Notes: generated by a model not told the origin, from the letters alone. A stretch of DNA of 64,000 bases from Hirsutella rhossiliensis (GCF_020360975.1 NW_025408680.1:248001-312000), one strand, 5' to 3'. Shown: positions 11,821-25,606, counted from the stretch's first letter. A program made the numbers and translations.

Positions 11821-12216
11821 CGAGGGAGCGCGAGAGAGTCCCCAAAAACCATGCCCCATGCCATGTCCTGCAATGACGCACATGGTCCGGCCAGAGACAA
11901 GCGTCTCGTCCCTGTCCACTCACAGCCGCGAGTAAAAATAACAACAGGCCGGGGGTGCTCCTCCTCCTCCACCACCACCACGTCGGTGGTGGGGATACCG
12001 GTAGGCCACCAGAGCGTGGTGGGCGTCGCTTTATCTCTTTGTTTTTCTCGCTTGGACGAATCAAGCATCTACTCAGCATCTCCCTTGCCCAATCATCCCA
12101 CGGAATCGACGGTAGGGTTCCATGGCCGAAGTGAAGCCATCAAGAGATTGATTGACCACATGAGATTTACTTTGGAGCACAAGGGGCCGGGACATCGTGA
12201 CGGGCTGCATCACGCC

Positions 12217-12261
12217 ATCATCACCATCGTCACCATCGTCACCATCGTCACCATCGTCACC
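12217..12261 (+). repeat. 9-bp tandem repeat (ATCGTCACC)
   Basis: Five near-perfect 9-base units in the gene-free region. Read on the minus strand it gives a Gly-Asp-Asp repeat within a short frame, but no gene context supports translation. Confidence 0.8.
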
Positions 12262-15200
12262 AACATCCTCAACCATCACTCGTCCTCGTCGCCTGCGCTC
12301 CCCGACCCCGCCCGGGGACCCTGCTGTCGACGACGAGAAATGGGCCAATCTGGCCAGTCCGTGCGGCCCCAATCTGCCTCTCTCCCTGCCATTTTGACCT
12401 TCTCGGCCTGACATACTCCGCGGCGTAAAAAAAAAGACCAAAAAGGGTAAAATCTCGAGAAAGAAGCCGGCCTATCCGTACTCCACGGATAGTTATAGTA
12501 CTGCTATTATTCGCTGCCCCTCTTTGGGGAAAGCATCGCAAGCCTGGGAATGCCTGTCAGTCGTCGAAAGAAACCACTGGAGCCCCATCCGTCCGTCCCC
12601 TTCAGGCCAGCCCTACGGCATCCTCCGCTGTTGGAGACATGGGCCATCAACCAACCAGCGCCCACGAGTTGGATTGACCTGTGACTTGGCTCTCTTCTTT
12701 GCTCGCGAGGCACAAAAGGTGAGTCAGTCGCCGGCCGGCTATTGCTCCGTCAACGACTACGCCGCCGCAATGGGCCTCTCGGGTCGCCGAGGGCCCGCGC
12801 CCGGTCTGCACGGCGACAAGACAGCCTCACCGACAGGCAATGGACGAATCAATGACGTTGGCGGAGCGGTAGCCGCCAAGGCCCGCCATCCCTGTTTCGA
12901 CTTTTGCTTTTCTCGCAGAGCCTAGGCCCAGACAGCCCTAGGTAGAATCAGACCCTCTCTTGGGCAGGGATGCTGCGAGGCCGCCTGTCTGTCTCTCCCT
13001 CCTGGTCTCTCTGCGTATTCACAATCCCATGTGTACAGTACTGCAAGTCCGGGTAAGACAAAGGCCCGGATGGTAGCATCTGGCCGATCGAAAGCAAGGC
13101 GGGTTTGCAATGCAACAACCTCATGCCGAGTCCAGCAACATGGCAGGCATGACGTGACTCCCCGGAGCAAGATGACGGGGGAACGCCGGGCATGAAAGAA
13201 CCAGAATATAAAAAAAGGGAAAAATAGAAAACGGCTTCCACGGCGCTTCATCTCGCTCCTCTCGCCCGTCTTTGGCCCGAGGCCCCAGGATCCAAAGTTG
13301 GATGTGACCAGTCTCTCTCCGATGTGTCAACAGAGTCCTTGCAACGAGGCGGTCTTGGCTGACGACAATTGAACGTTACCGCACATACGGTTCGTGCACA
13401 TGTCCATGCAGAGAAACAGAGGGCCGATGAACGGGATCGTCGTCGGCGCACGCTCCCGTTTCATCGCCATCGTCATTGGCCGTCATGGCCTCTCCGGCGC
13501 CCTCTTTTGTCGCCAAGCCAAGTCCGACGAGGCTCCCTCCTCTTCCGTGGCGGGTTCCGCGGACCACTCGCTCATAGGATTTTGCCCGAATTTGCTGAGA
13601 AACGGGCCCTCTGTTGTCTCCTTTCTCCCCGGAGATGCGTGGAGATTCCCGGGCCAAGGGCCACCCACCCCACGCTTCACCATGGAATCAACAAGCACGC
13701 CCAGGGCGCGAGACCCCTGGAACCAAACTGACGCCTCGCATCTTTTCTTCCCATCCCCACCCAGCGCCGTCGTCGCGTGGCCAGGGGTGCTCAGCCTCTC
13801 ACGTCCGCCTCGTCTGCCAGCAGGTGCAGAGCACGAGTGCCAGCATACCCTCATTTCGTTTCATTTGACTACGTATTACCTACCCCGTGATTGGGGCTAA
13901 GAGCTAAGCCTCCCAGGAGGGCGTTCGTGGGGGAGCGAGTGTGTGGTGCATGAGGTCATTCGCAGGCAGTGGTTTGGCCTTGGGAGCTTCAGGGGGAGTA
14001 AAACGGCCATGCCGGCAGACCGAGAGCATCTGTGCACACACGCATACCCGTAGACTGACGGGACATGCTTCGCTTGTGCACATACAGCATACAGCATATA
14101 CAGCAAACAGCGTACAGCATACGGTATTTCGTCCCTGGACAGGCATCGTCGCACAAAGCATGCTGCCAAACCGGCACTACAGTGTTTAGCCCACGGGCCA
14201 ACGGAACCGACATCCCCTAGACTGACTCGCCGCGTGCCTCGGTCCCCTTTCCCAACGGCTTTTTGTTCATCTTCTTGCCTCTTTGAGCGCTAGTTGGCCA
14301 GTAAGCACCGCCCGGTCCCGGACATGCGACCCGAGGACCCACGGAGCCTCGGACCCCGTTCGCCGGCGCTCGGTCCGCTTCCCCCCTCCCTTCCCTATCG
14401 CCAAGGCCAAGATCTGAGGTAAAATGCCTTGCTTGCGGCTCCTTTCGGGCCGGAACCCGAAGGCACGGGGAACAGGAGAGGGAGCCGAAAGCAAAGGGGG
14501 CGGAATACAAGGAGAAGGGAACAGGGGGAGGGGGGGAAATGGAGGAAAAAGTAACAGGAGACAGAGAAACAGGACGCTTTTGCACCCAAAAGTACGGATA
14601 CAAGGTCACACACCCCCTTCTGTCCCCCGTCCGCTCCCGTGGCTCGGTCCCGCGCCTGTCTGTCTCTATTTCTCCGCCGGCGGTGCTGTCCTGCCTCCTG
14701 CATCTCATTCTTGCCTACCGATCGATCCGTGCATGGTGTGACGTGCCATCTGTGCACAGCTGCTGGGCTGTGTCTGTAGGCCCAGTGACGTCCGGTACAA
14801 TGGACAGGACAGAAGAGTGCATATCTTGGCCGACCTGGGGCGTGGGCGCTCTGTTGGCCGGGCCGAGGCAAAGCCATGATCCCTGACATGCCGTACTCTG
14901 TACAGTACATGCAACCTGTTCGCCGATAGCCCTATCGCGTCCCGTTCCTACATGGGCTGAGATGCTACCCAAGATCTCACGCCTACACGTATGTAATCGT
15001 ATGTAATGAAAAAGGGGGGGGGGGGTGGATGACACGCGTGGAATGCAGACTGGGAGGGCCCTTGAAAGGCGGTTGTCGTCGTCGATCCGATGCAAAGCCC
15101 ACGGCGGATTGGATGAGATAGGGAGGAGATGTGCATGAATGGGACGGGCCACGGGAAAAATAAGTCCATTCTGGCTCAGCCGTCGGGTCCGAACAAGTCT

Positions 15201-16030
15201 TGGCACCGCGTTGCCGCCATGACCAGCTGTCGTGGTCAGCCTGAGTTGAGGGCTTTCGGACCCAACGAGGCTCCCCAGCTGTCGCGACTCGGCCCCCACG
15301 GCACGGCGCCGTGGGTCGATGCTCTGCCTCTGCTCTGCCTTTGCTCTTGCGAGGCAGGGCAAGGCACGGCGCGCAGTGGAGAGAGGGCGAGGGCCTTGCG
15401 TCGTGCGCCGTGGCCCCCCCCCGAGTTTCCCGCCGCCATTCCACTCCTCGTGCTCGGTTGGCAGACGTGGCGGGTCGACAACCAGTCCTGCCTACCTATG
15501 CCATGAAAGGATGTGTCCTCCGGCAAGATACGTTGGTCAGCGGTATAAGGCCTTCGGAGCTTGTGTATGGATGTGTTAGACCTGCTGCTGCTCTTGCCTG
15601 CCCACGCGTGTAAGACACACGCTCGTTGCCGGTTTCACCTTGTTTCTCGCCCACCTTGCAGCTCGTGGGAGCCGGATCGGAAGTCGCGGGGGCCAGGATT
15701 CATTCGATCCGCGGGCTGCCGAGAATGGGCGCGCAAGACAAAGTCAGCCCGTCGGTCCTACGGTGGACCCCGACAACCAGGCCTACAGACTGCTCTATCC
15801 GCCCTCTAATTATGAACCATCTCCTGGCCTGGCAGGGGACGCAAGGGTTACGCATGGCTGGCTGCAAGGCTCATCATGTGATGTACGGAATTGCGCCTTC
15901 GACACAGGCTCTCTCTTCTCCCTCTCCCCCCTTGCCCGTACGTTGGCCCGCTTATCCGTCTTTTCCTCCGTGTCATGTCTTTGGTCTTTGCGGTAGATGT
16001 GCGGCATTTACGGAAAAGGGGACGAGGGAA

Positions 16031-16078
16031 GAGAGGGTGCGAGAGAGGGTGCGAGAGAGGGTGCGAGAGAGGGTGCGA
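16031..16078 (+). repeat. 12-bp tandem repeat (GAGAGGGTGCGA), four copies
   Basis: Four exact 12-base units in a row. Because the unit is a multiple of three, a long open frame crosses it and gives an Arg-Glu-Arg-Val repeat, which is a composition artefact. Confidence 0.85.
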
Positions 16079-16375
16079 GAGAGACGCAGCGTACATACAG
16101 CATGGGATGCATGCATGCCGCTGGGCCGTCGACCGCTGACGTCGGCGCTGGGCCGAGAAAGCAACGAGAAGAAGGGAAGAATGATTAAACGGTGTAAAAG
16201 GGGAGCCGGATACGAATATAAGCTTTTCTCCCCATGTGTGCCAGCCAGCCAATCCCACACAACGTCCTCCACCGCCGCCAGCCACCGCGCGCGCAAGCCC
16301 CTTGGCACGGCCCATGCTGACGGCCAGACACGAATGGAGGAGAAGACAGGCGCGGGACACTCGTCCAGCTGCAAG

Positions 16376-16447
16376 GGAGAGAGAGAGCGAGAGAGAGAGA
16401 GAGACAGAGAGAGTAAGAGGGAACAGGAACTAAAAAAAAAAAAAAAA
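16376..16447 (+). repeat. GA microsatellite followed by a poly-A run
   Basis: GAGAGAGA-type repeats from about 16376 to 16420 are followed by a run of about 17 A ending near 16447. No poly-A-tailed element upstream was recognised, so I do not call a retroposon. Confidence 0.7.
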
Positions 16448-18139
16448 TACAACGTTCCATCGCCGCCGCTTCAGCCCGAGTCGCCTCTGCCGCCGACATA
16501 CACAGCTGCCCACGTATGTAATACAGCAGACACAACCGACATATTACCTACATGTATGGCTGCAGGCGTCCAGCGAACCGAAGGCGGATGCTCGACACAC
16601 ACGCCGATTGCACATGTGGTGCTGGAGACACGGCACATGAGCCTGTGGTAGATTCTTGTCTCATCTCAGCCGCGTGCTCTCCTCCTCTCGCCCACCACAC
16701 CATTCCAACGTTCCGACGCTGCCCTTGGGTATCTGTCAGGCATCGAAAAGCACGTACATGGCTTTGGTTGGAAGCCTCGTGCTGCAAACTGCGTGACTTG
16801 CCACTTACACCAGCAATGGGGGAACAGGGCCCGGCTCGTACACGACGCTACCTCGCGCCCGCTCCATCTCACCCCATATTCAAAGCTAAGAAAAAGTAGC
16901 ATAATGGAGAAAGCCGAGGGCCAGAGAGGTATGGGGCCGGTACCCAAGTGCGGTCCCAAGACCTCTCCAGGGTCCAGAGGGATCATCCTTGCTCGCCCGT
17001 CTATGCTTCGGCATACGATCTACCGAGCCTCGGACTACGCTTCCGGACAGGAGTCATCGTGCTGCCACGGAGCAGCGGGAGCTCACGGGCCCTGCCGCAA
17101 CACCAGGAAAGCTCTTGCTCCATCGTAGAAGCCGGCGGAACGGCGTCGGCTTCGCGTTAAATCTCCTAGCCCATTCCCTGCCTCTATGGAACTTTCCTTG
17201 TTATCTCTCCCTCCTCGCTAGACTTCACGTTGCGTCTAAGTGGCATCTCGGCAGTTGGCAGCAGCCCACATGGCGCCTGGGCGCTCGGGGTAAGGGAACG
17301 CCCATGGCAAGCTGGACGGGCCGGATGGGCCAGGACCAGGCCAGCAGAGATCTCCCTGGGGCCGCCGTCGTGGCCTGTCGATGCCGACAACGGAGCGGGC
17401 GCGCACGCCATGTCTGCCCATCGAGTATGCATCTCGTGCCATCAAGCGCGACGCAACGGGCTGGCCGATGTGTCCCTGACCCGGCCAAACGAAATACCTC
17501 CCTCCGCCCGCCCATGGTATGCCGTGCTTGTAAGAGGGACACGGCATGCCCACTGTGGTGTGACGGGCCATCACCAGCCGGCCGTGGAGTGGTCCCGCTC
17601 GTTGCATCTTTCCCATCTCAAAGGCCGCAACGAATCAACCACCAGGGGTTTCCCTTCTCCTCTCTCCACTGGTGCCAAGTAGCAGTTCGTCCAGTCCAGT
17701 GCACTGGTTCTCTCTCCGCCTCTACCGCTCTCGTGACCACGCCGCCTGCCGGTGATCCCCGTCCAGCCCCATCCATAACAGGGCTGGTCTTGCGAGATAA
17801 AGTGCCGTGTACATCAAAGAAACGCCTTCGTCCTACGCCGCGGTCCAAGGAGAGCAGAGCGGTGAGCTTGTGAGACAAGGCACCCAGGGACGTACAACAT
17901 GCGTAAAATTGTCCTGATACCACCGACGCCGTGCCCACAGCCACGTCTGCTCAAGGGATGCCCATCGACGGCCTCCTCCTTGCTTGGACTCGCAAAAGTC
18001 TCTGCTTCGCTTGGCATGTCGGCCCCCTGGCGCTTCTCCTCGTCGACGACAGTGTGCTCTTGGCACTGATGGTTGAGCAAACAGGGGTAACGGAGCAACA
18101 CTATCGACGCCAAGAGTCACGTTTACATGTTGTGATCTT

Positions 18140-18168
18140 TGATTGATTGATTAAATTGATTGATTAAT
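18140..18168 (+). repeat. GATT tetranucleotide repeat
   Basis: Interrupted GATTGATTGATT repeats in the gene-free region. Confidence 0.75.
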
Positions 18169-20301
18169 GCCTCGATCTTGGACCCCATGGTCGACTCGAC
18201 CCCTTTTCCCCGTCGATATTGGCTATGAATTAACTAAGCCTATACTGAGCTTCGTCCTTGCCGCCTGCTCACCTGCTTTGCTACGCATGAATAACCCTCA
18301 GTGTGCTGGTCCCCGCGGGGATGGAGAGTAGGTTGGCATTGGAGAAATAGCGAGTGGAGCATCGACAGACTCTCTCTCTCTCTCACCATATCGCAGAGAG
18401 GGCGGCTCCAACATGACCCGCGCTTCCTTGCCTCAGTCGCGCCGCGTTGTGTGACGCTCCGCACTGGCACGGTAGACTATATCGGCCGGCATTACGCCGA
18501 GTCCTTGGGCGAATCACATCATTGGCGGGCTGGGTTTTGCTTCTTCTACTCTTTGCTGTCTTCTATACCAACACCCGCACTATGCTATGCCCTTCCTTGC
18601 TCGTAGCCAAGCCGAAAAGGGCACTGCTGGGGAAAGCTTATACCTGCCCGCTCACCCCCCCTGCCTCGCTCTCTCTGCCACTTTTATGCTCGCCCTCGCC
18701 GTTGTGCAGGGCCCGGTCAGGCCTTTGCCCAGGATCAACCTAGTAGGAGCCGTGGCTCGAGCCCAGGCAGTTGGAAATCCAGGCGTAGGTGTGGACTTGG
18801 TGGTGCACACTTGCCCGCCAGCCCTGTACGTTGTGGATGTGTGATTACCAGGCCGTTATATAGGTGTGTGGTTATTACGGCCCATATATGTGTCAGTGTA
18901 GGGATGTCGTGGGCACATGCAACCACGAATATGCGCGAAGGAGCCCACCATGACGTGATGCCGACCAAGCAAGCCAAGACACACACACACACTCGCTATA
19001 AAAAGGGTCGCAAAAAGAAAATACATCGGCCCAGGTGCTCGTGGAGCCGAGTTGCCGAACAGAGGCCCGCAGCAACAGCCGCGCCGCAGCCGGGGTTCTA
19101 TATATAGACACTGGCATCTCGTCTCCGCCCCTTTGATTGGCTTCAACCCATCAGTCTTTCTCGCACCAACGGCTTGGCGACGTCGTCGGACCAGGTGACT
19201 TGGTGCTGGCGGGCTGGTCATCGTGGCCGCCATCAGCTGCTTGGCAAAGGACAAGGCAGCCTCTCCCGCGGTCTTGCACAAACCCGTGCTCTCTGCGCTG
19301 GCTTCCTTCACGTCACTCCTTGCTTTCCCCACTTCCCGGGCTGACTCGTTTCCTGGACCTGAAGTTCCTGAACACATGCAAGGACGGCATCCACTATCGA
19401 ATGCATGCTGTTGTAGTATACTGACGGCACCAAGCTGCAGGCAAAGAACTAGGCATACTCCGTACATCAGGACAAAAGCCCGACGGGACGTGAAATAATC
19501 ATATCCAGTCTCTTGGAGCAGACACCGGCCGAGAGGGCCATGGGAAGCCAAGGCTTTTTCGAATCTCGCACCCACAGCAAGGCTGCCGTGTCTCCCCTGC
19601 ATCGTGCCCCCCCTATCCTAAGATCATGACCGAGTCGTTCTATATGGCATAGCGAAAGCCTGGCCCCTCGCCTGCCTCGTGCCCTGTACAAGAAACACAG
19701 TCTTGATGCCACATGGCCATCTTGTGCGGTCGGATGTATTCTGTGAGCTCGTTGATTGTATGACAGGCTTCGCGCTCCGTTCCAGTCCTCGCCCATCCAC
19801 ACACGGTATTCAAGGAAACCGCACCGAGAACGTCTACCGCAATGCATTCCCCTCCGTCACTAACTCTCGATTGACTGCCCCCCTCTCCCCCCTCTTCCCC
19901 TTCGGCCCTGGTGGATGCATCATGCAATGTAGGATGTGCAGCAGTCGATCTCGTCCAGCACGCATGCTGCTCTTCCCTGTCCTTTTCTAATGTACTTCGG
20001 GATAATAGCTCCGCTGGGTTTCATCGTGAGCCAGAATGAGTGAGTGTCGTCACTCTACGGCCGGCAAGCACTCCGGGGGTGGTTCCCGTGATTCTGCATC
20101 GTCGAGGAGGAAGGGTGTCGATGGCATAGCAGCGACCATCTATGCATCAGGGAGCCAGGCAATCTCCCCGGTGACAAGAATGCCGGCCCGTCAGGCCATT
20201 CAGGGTTTTGCTCGCGGCAGCAAGTGTCCCATTTCCCAATTCAGCATACGCCGAGCTTAGACCCCAGGCTCGCTTAGCCGGCCAAGAGCACACGCATGGA
20301 T

Positions 20302-20336
20302 GCATGTATGTATGTATGTACAGATGTATGTAGATA
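20302..20336 (+). repeat. GTAT/GATA tetranucleotide repeat
   Basis: ATGTATGTATGTATGTA followed by ATGTATGTAGATAGAT, a short imperfect microsatellite. Confidence 0.75.
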
Positions 20337-22645
20337 GATCCACCGCCAGAGTGACAGGCTCCGAGGGTCGACGTGTCAGGGGCGGGCTGGGGTTCGGTCT
20401 TCGTCGCATCACCCGCCGCAGTCCCTGCTTCGCTCAACCCAGGCACCAGTCGGCTATCATGGAGGGACAGGGCACTCGGAGTATATTGTGACGGCGACTC
20501 GATAGCAACCCGATATCATCGACGGGCTCGAAATCGAACAGCCGGATGGCAGGCCGAGAAGGCTCGCCGGGGCCCACCGACCATGCACGCGCGCCGGCAC
20601 TGTCCAAGCACCTCGTCGCAGTGCATGCCTTGAGCGTGTTTCTCTGCCTGTACGGTATTTTTTGGGGTAATAATGCCCCTATTAATTTAGCCCCTTTTCC
20701 AGTTCCCCAGGTCCTCACTTGTCGCACTTATCCATGGCGATCTCACATATAGGCAAGGCAGACCCGGACAGAAACTCGTGATGGCAAGGCGGCCGGCATT
20801 CGGCAAGCAAACGCACCGTATCAAGTGCCATAATGCACCAATGATAGAAGCAGAAGGTGTAAGTCGTCGTCGTCGTGAACTGTTGTTCATGCAGAATGCA
20901 GCGTCGGGGAGTATTCGCCTCGTCATCGTGTATGCGACTCGGCCATGAATACCCAATGTGTCTCTTCCCACCGCCCCCTGTTCCTGCTTGAAAAAAAACC
21001 TGCCAAGAGCCTATTCGCCGACGCATCTCGAGGGGCTAGTGTCGAAAAATCATGACACGCTCGGCCTCTGCCTGCCTCCCAAGTATGCCATTCGCCAATC
21101 GACTCAGGTGTAGTTCAATTTGCTCAATGGCCTCACAGGTTGCCCCGGAGCGGTCCCCGGCGAGTAAAACTCCGCAGTCCTCTCCCCTCTAGCGTTGTCA
21201 AAAAGGGGCTGTGATGGTTGGAAACGAAATTGATGCGTTTTTACCCTGGCATGGATGGACTTGCCGTGATCCGACTCGAGTCAAGAAAAGAAATAATCTT
21301 CAGGGGACACGTGGTTGCAAAGCCACACTGACATGGAATATCCAAAGTCAAGGAATAGGAACCGACGATTCTGTCATGCCGTTGCCGAAGAAATCGCCGT
21401 TTCCTCTGGCCGAGAACCGCGGTGTAGCATGAGGCGTTGAACGTCCGAACAGGGGCTGCATGTAGCAGTACTCGACGGCGGCGGCTGTCACGGTGCTCGT
21501 ACTGAGCCTCTCAGTAAAGCAGGGCGTAGAGATAGAACACAAGGGAGAGTCAGTAGCTCTGTTGATCAAGATAGGCCCGTCCTAGCCCAAGTTGAGATTC
21601 AAGTTTCAAGGGATCCTTCTCCAGCCCGAGTTCTTTAGCATCCATCCTCCTTATGGAAATCAATGACAAAATCGATGGTTCCGAGAAACTTGGACTCGAA
21701 TACGGACACTGTTCAGGGTAGGACAATGGTCCGAGCTAGGAACAGCGCTTCGGGAAACCTTCATCAAGACCGAGTCCGTGAGCGTTGATTCTTGCTGTGA
21801 AAAGACAAAATCGATGTCACATACATCAAAGGGCCTCCATTCGAACATCGGTAGTCGGATACGGTCGAGTGAAACAATAGGGCTTCAGTCGGCCAGGGGT
21901 TCGGGCGTAAGACCTCTGGTGCCCACGACGATAATGGGCATTCTCACAAACAGGTGATATATAAATAGCTTGCCTCAAATTCAAGCGATGAACGGCGTGC
22001 AGTTCGCACTTCTCCCCACCGTAAGTCTGCCCCTTTCCGGCCATTGTCCGAGTCATCTGTGGAAAACCCGTTGACAAGCTCAACACGTAGGCGCCTATTG
22101 CGGTCAACTCGCTTTGATATTGTCGTTCAGTGTCTATCTACCTTCTCACCCATTTACATCTGCACTAGGCGAGGGAAAGCAAGCGTAAGCCCCCAACAAC
22201 GCACCTCGTGTTGATATCACTTCGATGGCCACTTCCGATGCCACATAAACATCCACGGCCCTCCCCCGCCCGTACTCTCACCCGTCCATCGTCGGATATT
22301 GCGTCCTTGAAATGCGGTTCCTCCCGCCACTGTCCCACTTGTTCCCTCATGACCCATACTCCTCCATGCCGGCTTGCCATCGCGTCTCATCGCGTCTCCA
22401 TCGCATGTTCTGCTCCTCCGATTGAGCTGTTTTTGATCGCACCCTGCACCGTTTGTGCACCACCTCGCATGAGCCGTGACGAAAAGGAAAGCAGTCTATC
22501 CCGTGCCTTCCGATAGGCACTTGTTAAAACAAGTCTGCATATATCACCCATCAACCATGCTCCCGGGTTGAGCTTGAATGCCTTTGCCCTGCTCAAAGTA
22601 CTAATGCAACAAGGCATCTTGAGCCAGTCAAAATCCTCATCTAGC

Positions 22646-25606
22646 TCAGATGGAATAGTTGTTCTTGAGGTTCTGCTGGTCCCGAGGCTGCATCTGGCTG
22701 ATAAACTCGTGAAACTGTGGAATCATCTGCTTGTAAACGTTGAGCACCTGTACAAGGGACATGCGTTAGCAACAAGAAACAAAGTCATCGACAGGGCCAT
22801 GGTTATGCTCACGCTTTGAAAAACTTCATGCAGCTCTTGCTTGATCGGATTCCGCAGGTTCATGTCCTGGTACTGCGCAATGGACACAAAATAGTCCATC
22901 AAGACCTTTTCCATCGCCTGAGGATTCTGGCCCACCACTATTGAAAATCCCTTGAACGCAGTGGCCTTCTCCTCGGACGGGTCTACTTCCTGCATCGCGT
23001 TCAGGAAGTCTTCTGCGAACGTGGGCAAGGCGGGTGCCAGCGCATCGGCAGAGTGCAGGCCAAGCCTGCCCAGCGCAATGGCGGCATTCTCGCTGAGGCC
23101 TTTGGGCACCCGAGGGTTGCTCATGATCTCCACAAACTGCTGGAGCAGCTCCGGCGCCCACTGCGTCATGCCTTTACCGTGCTGCATGGCAACCTCGCCC
23201 GCGGACCAGCAGGCGTTGTTGACGACGCCAAATCCGCTGTCCATCTCTTCGTCCAAGACGTTGTCCATGTCGAGTTGCTTGAGCAGAATCGGGACCATTG
23301 TGGGGAGGTGCTGTTGCAGCTGCGGGAACACGTACTTGGCGCAGTCACCGAGCAGGGCGTACGCCGACTGCCGAACCTCGTCGGTAGGGTCCTCCATGCA
23401 GAAGCCCAGCAGCTCAAAGAAGGGGTGGGGTGAGTTCTTGACCAGCTCGGCCGACTTCTCGTCTTCCAAGGCCTGTACGACGGCGCTCAGGAGGTCGAGG
23501 CTCGTGATGAGGAAGTCTTTGTCGGGCTGGTCCAGAGTCACGTTGCCGGCAGCAGCTAGGCTCTGCTCGAGATTCATGTGGATAATGTTGACGCATCTCA
23601 TGAATATGGGCGGAGCGTAAGGAGCGAATGAGTGGCTCAGGGCCAGCGCGACGTAGGACAGGCATTCCAGCAGCGGGAAGACCTCGCGGGACTGGTCAGA
23701 GACGGCGTTGTAGCGTGTGATCAGAGCTGGCATCAGCTGGTTCGCCAACTCGGGTGTCGCGAGCAACGGACCAATGCGCTCCGCAAGGGTCTGGACGCAG
23801 TCGTAGAGGATATACATGTTGCGGTCCTTGTATTTGGCGAAGCATCGGACAAACTGTTGAATGATGGGACCGCAGTATGGCTCCAGGTGCTTGCCGGCCT
23901 TTTCCTCGATGTTGGCAAACGCCGACGCGCCGGCCTCCTGCACCTTTTTGTTCTTATCGAGCATCTTGCGCAGTATGCCGTCCATCAGGGGCACAAAGTA
24001 CTGTTCTTTTTGGCTCTGATCAGCCAGGTTCGCCGCCCACGACGAGTAACGGCCCAGCGTCCAGCAGGTAATCTGCCTGACAATCGGTTCCTGGTCCTCG
24101 AGCAGCGAAATCAGGTAAGGGACGAGCTCGGGTAGGTGAGGGACAACAACGTCCATGCACCCTTCTGCCACCGCGCCAAGGGCCAGCACGGCAGCCTCTC
24201 GATACGGCCACTCTTCGTGCTTGAGATTTTGGGACAGATAGGGGAAGATGGCCTCGAACACGGCGCCTTGGAAGTCGCGAGCAAAGACGTCGAGGGCCGC
24301 GGCCGAGCATTTGCGGACTGTCCATCGCTCGTCAGGGTTCGCATCGTCGCCGTCGTCGTACTCATCTTCGACCTCGCCTTCCTCGAGCCCCTCATCCATT
24401 TCGTTGAGCTTTTCGTACGCGTCGCCGTTCTTGGGCTGGTCGGCCGATGCAGATCCCTCACCGTTGGCCGTCCTTTTGAGATTCTTCTTGGCAAAGGCTG
24501 GTTTGATGTCCTCCTGGCGATCTTCCTCCTCCTCATCATCTGAAAGACCACCCAGGAGGGCAATTTCCTCGGCACTGTAGACCATGCATCGGAGCAGGAC
24601 GGGGATGATGTTGTTGAGGTAGGGCCGCAGGGCCTTCCATAGATTCTCGTGCTCTCCTATAGCCAACCAGAACTCGGCGGCCTCGCAAGCCAGGTCCTCG
24701 TCTTCGCTCTTCTGCTGGCAGACGATGTAGTCGACGAGACCCGCGATGTGGGGCTGCAGCTTGTCGGGCCGGGTCTCGACGAGATGCACAAAGGCTCGGC
24801 ACACTTGTCGGCGCACGTCGGGGTTTTCGTCGCCTGAAAGAACAAAGAGATGCTGCAGTAGGTCGTCGACCGAGTTGAGCATGGCCTGCGACTCGCGTGG
24901 GGTGAAGACGTTGATGGCCGTGAGAGCGCCGACGCGGACCTTGGGCAGGGGGCTCTTGGTTGCGGCAATAAAATGGGGCAGGACGAAATTCAGGGGTCGT
25001 TGGCCATTGACTTCTCTCATGAGCATCTTGGCGTTGTCCTCGCATATCTTGGCCATGGCAGACATGGCTCCCTCCTGAGCTTCGTTGGTGACTTGCCCGC
25101 TCGTGTTACCCACCATGTCGAGCAGCTGCGGGAGCAAGTCAGGCCAGGTGAGAAGGCCACCCCTTTTGATGACCTCTGTGGCGATGTTTCCGGCAAAATT
25201 GCGGATCTGGGAGTTCTTGTCCTGCAGGCCGAGGGGAACGGCGAGCTTGACGAGCTGCAGACTCGACTCGGGTATGGACTTCCAATCGGACCTGACGTTG
25301 TTCTTGATCATGATGCCAGCGGCCGAGCGGGCGAGATGGTAGTCCTGCTCGGTGCATTGCAGGCCATCGGGAGGTTGAGAGCTGGAGAAGATGTAGGCAA
25401 GGTAGTTGTTGATGTCGGGCGAGTTCTTTGCCTGCTGGAGCATCTGCAAAGGGGGATGAGCACGTGAGGTTGAGGGGGAGACTGGGTCACGAAAGAGCAC
25501 CCACCTGCTCCGCCTGCTTCTGAGCGTTCTTGTCGAAGCCACTCAAGGAGTCCTTGAGGCATGCGGCGAGCTGCCTCAGCGACTCGGGGGCGGGCTGCCA
25601 AGACAT
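22646..25606 (-). CDS. KAP104: Transportin / karyopherin beta-2 (Kap104 homologue)
   Basis: Three exons (25606-25505, 25443-22813, 22747-22646) encode 944 residues, close to the usual length of karyopherin beta-2. It imports PY-NLS cargo such as hnRNP-type RNA-binding proteins through the nuclear pore with Ran. The N terminus (MSWQPAPESLRQLAACLKDS) leads into HEAT repeats with family signatures IMIKNNVRSDW, WPDLLPQLLDM, VRKCSAAALDVFARDF, LALGAVAEGCMDVVVPHLPE, ITCWTLGRYSSWA and VFPLLECLSYVALAL. An acidic insert at about 330-410 (SDDEEEE, EEGEVEDEYDDGDD) matches the acidic loop in which Ran binding releases cargo. The last exon adds 33 residues ending KNNYSI. The start is the first ATG in frame and the intron after codon 34 has GT/AG ends. 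It is the first gene after the long gene-free region. Confidence 0.95.

Larger units (their letters stand above)
9459..22645. other. About 13 kb without a convincing gene
   Basis: Between the start of the transcription factor gene and the 3' end of the transportin gene I find no open frame with a recognisable domain, fungal splice signature or sustained codon bias. The stretch from 9459 to about 10500 is probably the promoter and 5' leader of the transcription factor gene, with purine-rich runs on the plus strand (pyrimidine-rich in the direction of transcription). The remainder holds GGTACC/GTACCGG-rich segments (10.7-11.4 kb), microsatellites and short tandem arrays listed separately, and TATA-like words without associated genes. 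Non-coding RNAs or genes made only of very short exons cannot be excluded. Confidence 0.45.

Noticed and set aside
12217..12261. Short regular repeats as a CRISPR array
   Set aside because: Units are 9 bp without unique spacers, in a eukaryotic genome; a simple minisatellite.
16432..16447. Poly-A run as the tail of a retroposon
   Set aside because: No target-site duplication, internal promoter or retroelement sequence was seen next to it.
15626..16651. 341-residue open frame with an Arg-Glu-Arg-Val repeat
   Set aside because: The frame stays open because it crosses a 12-bp array and GA repeats. No domain, homology-like motif or promoter context supports it.
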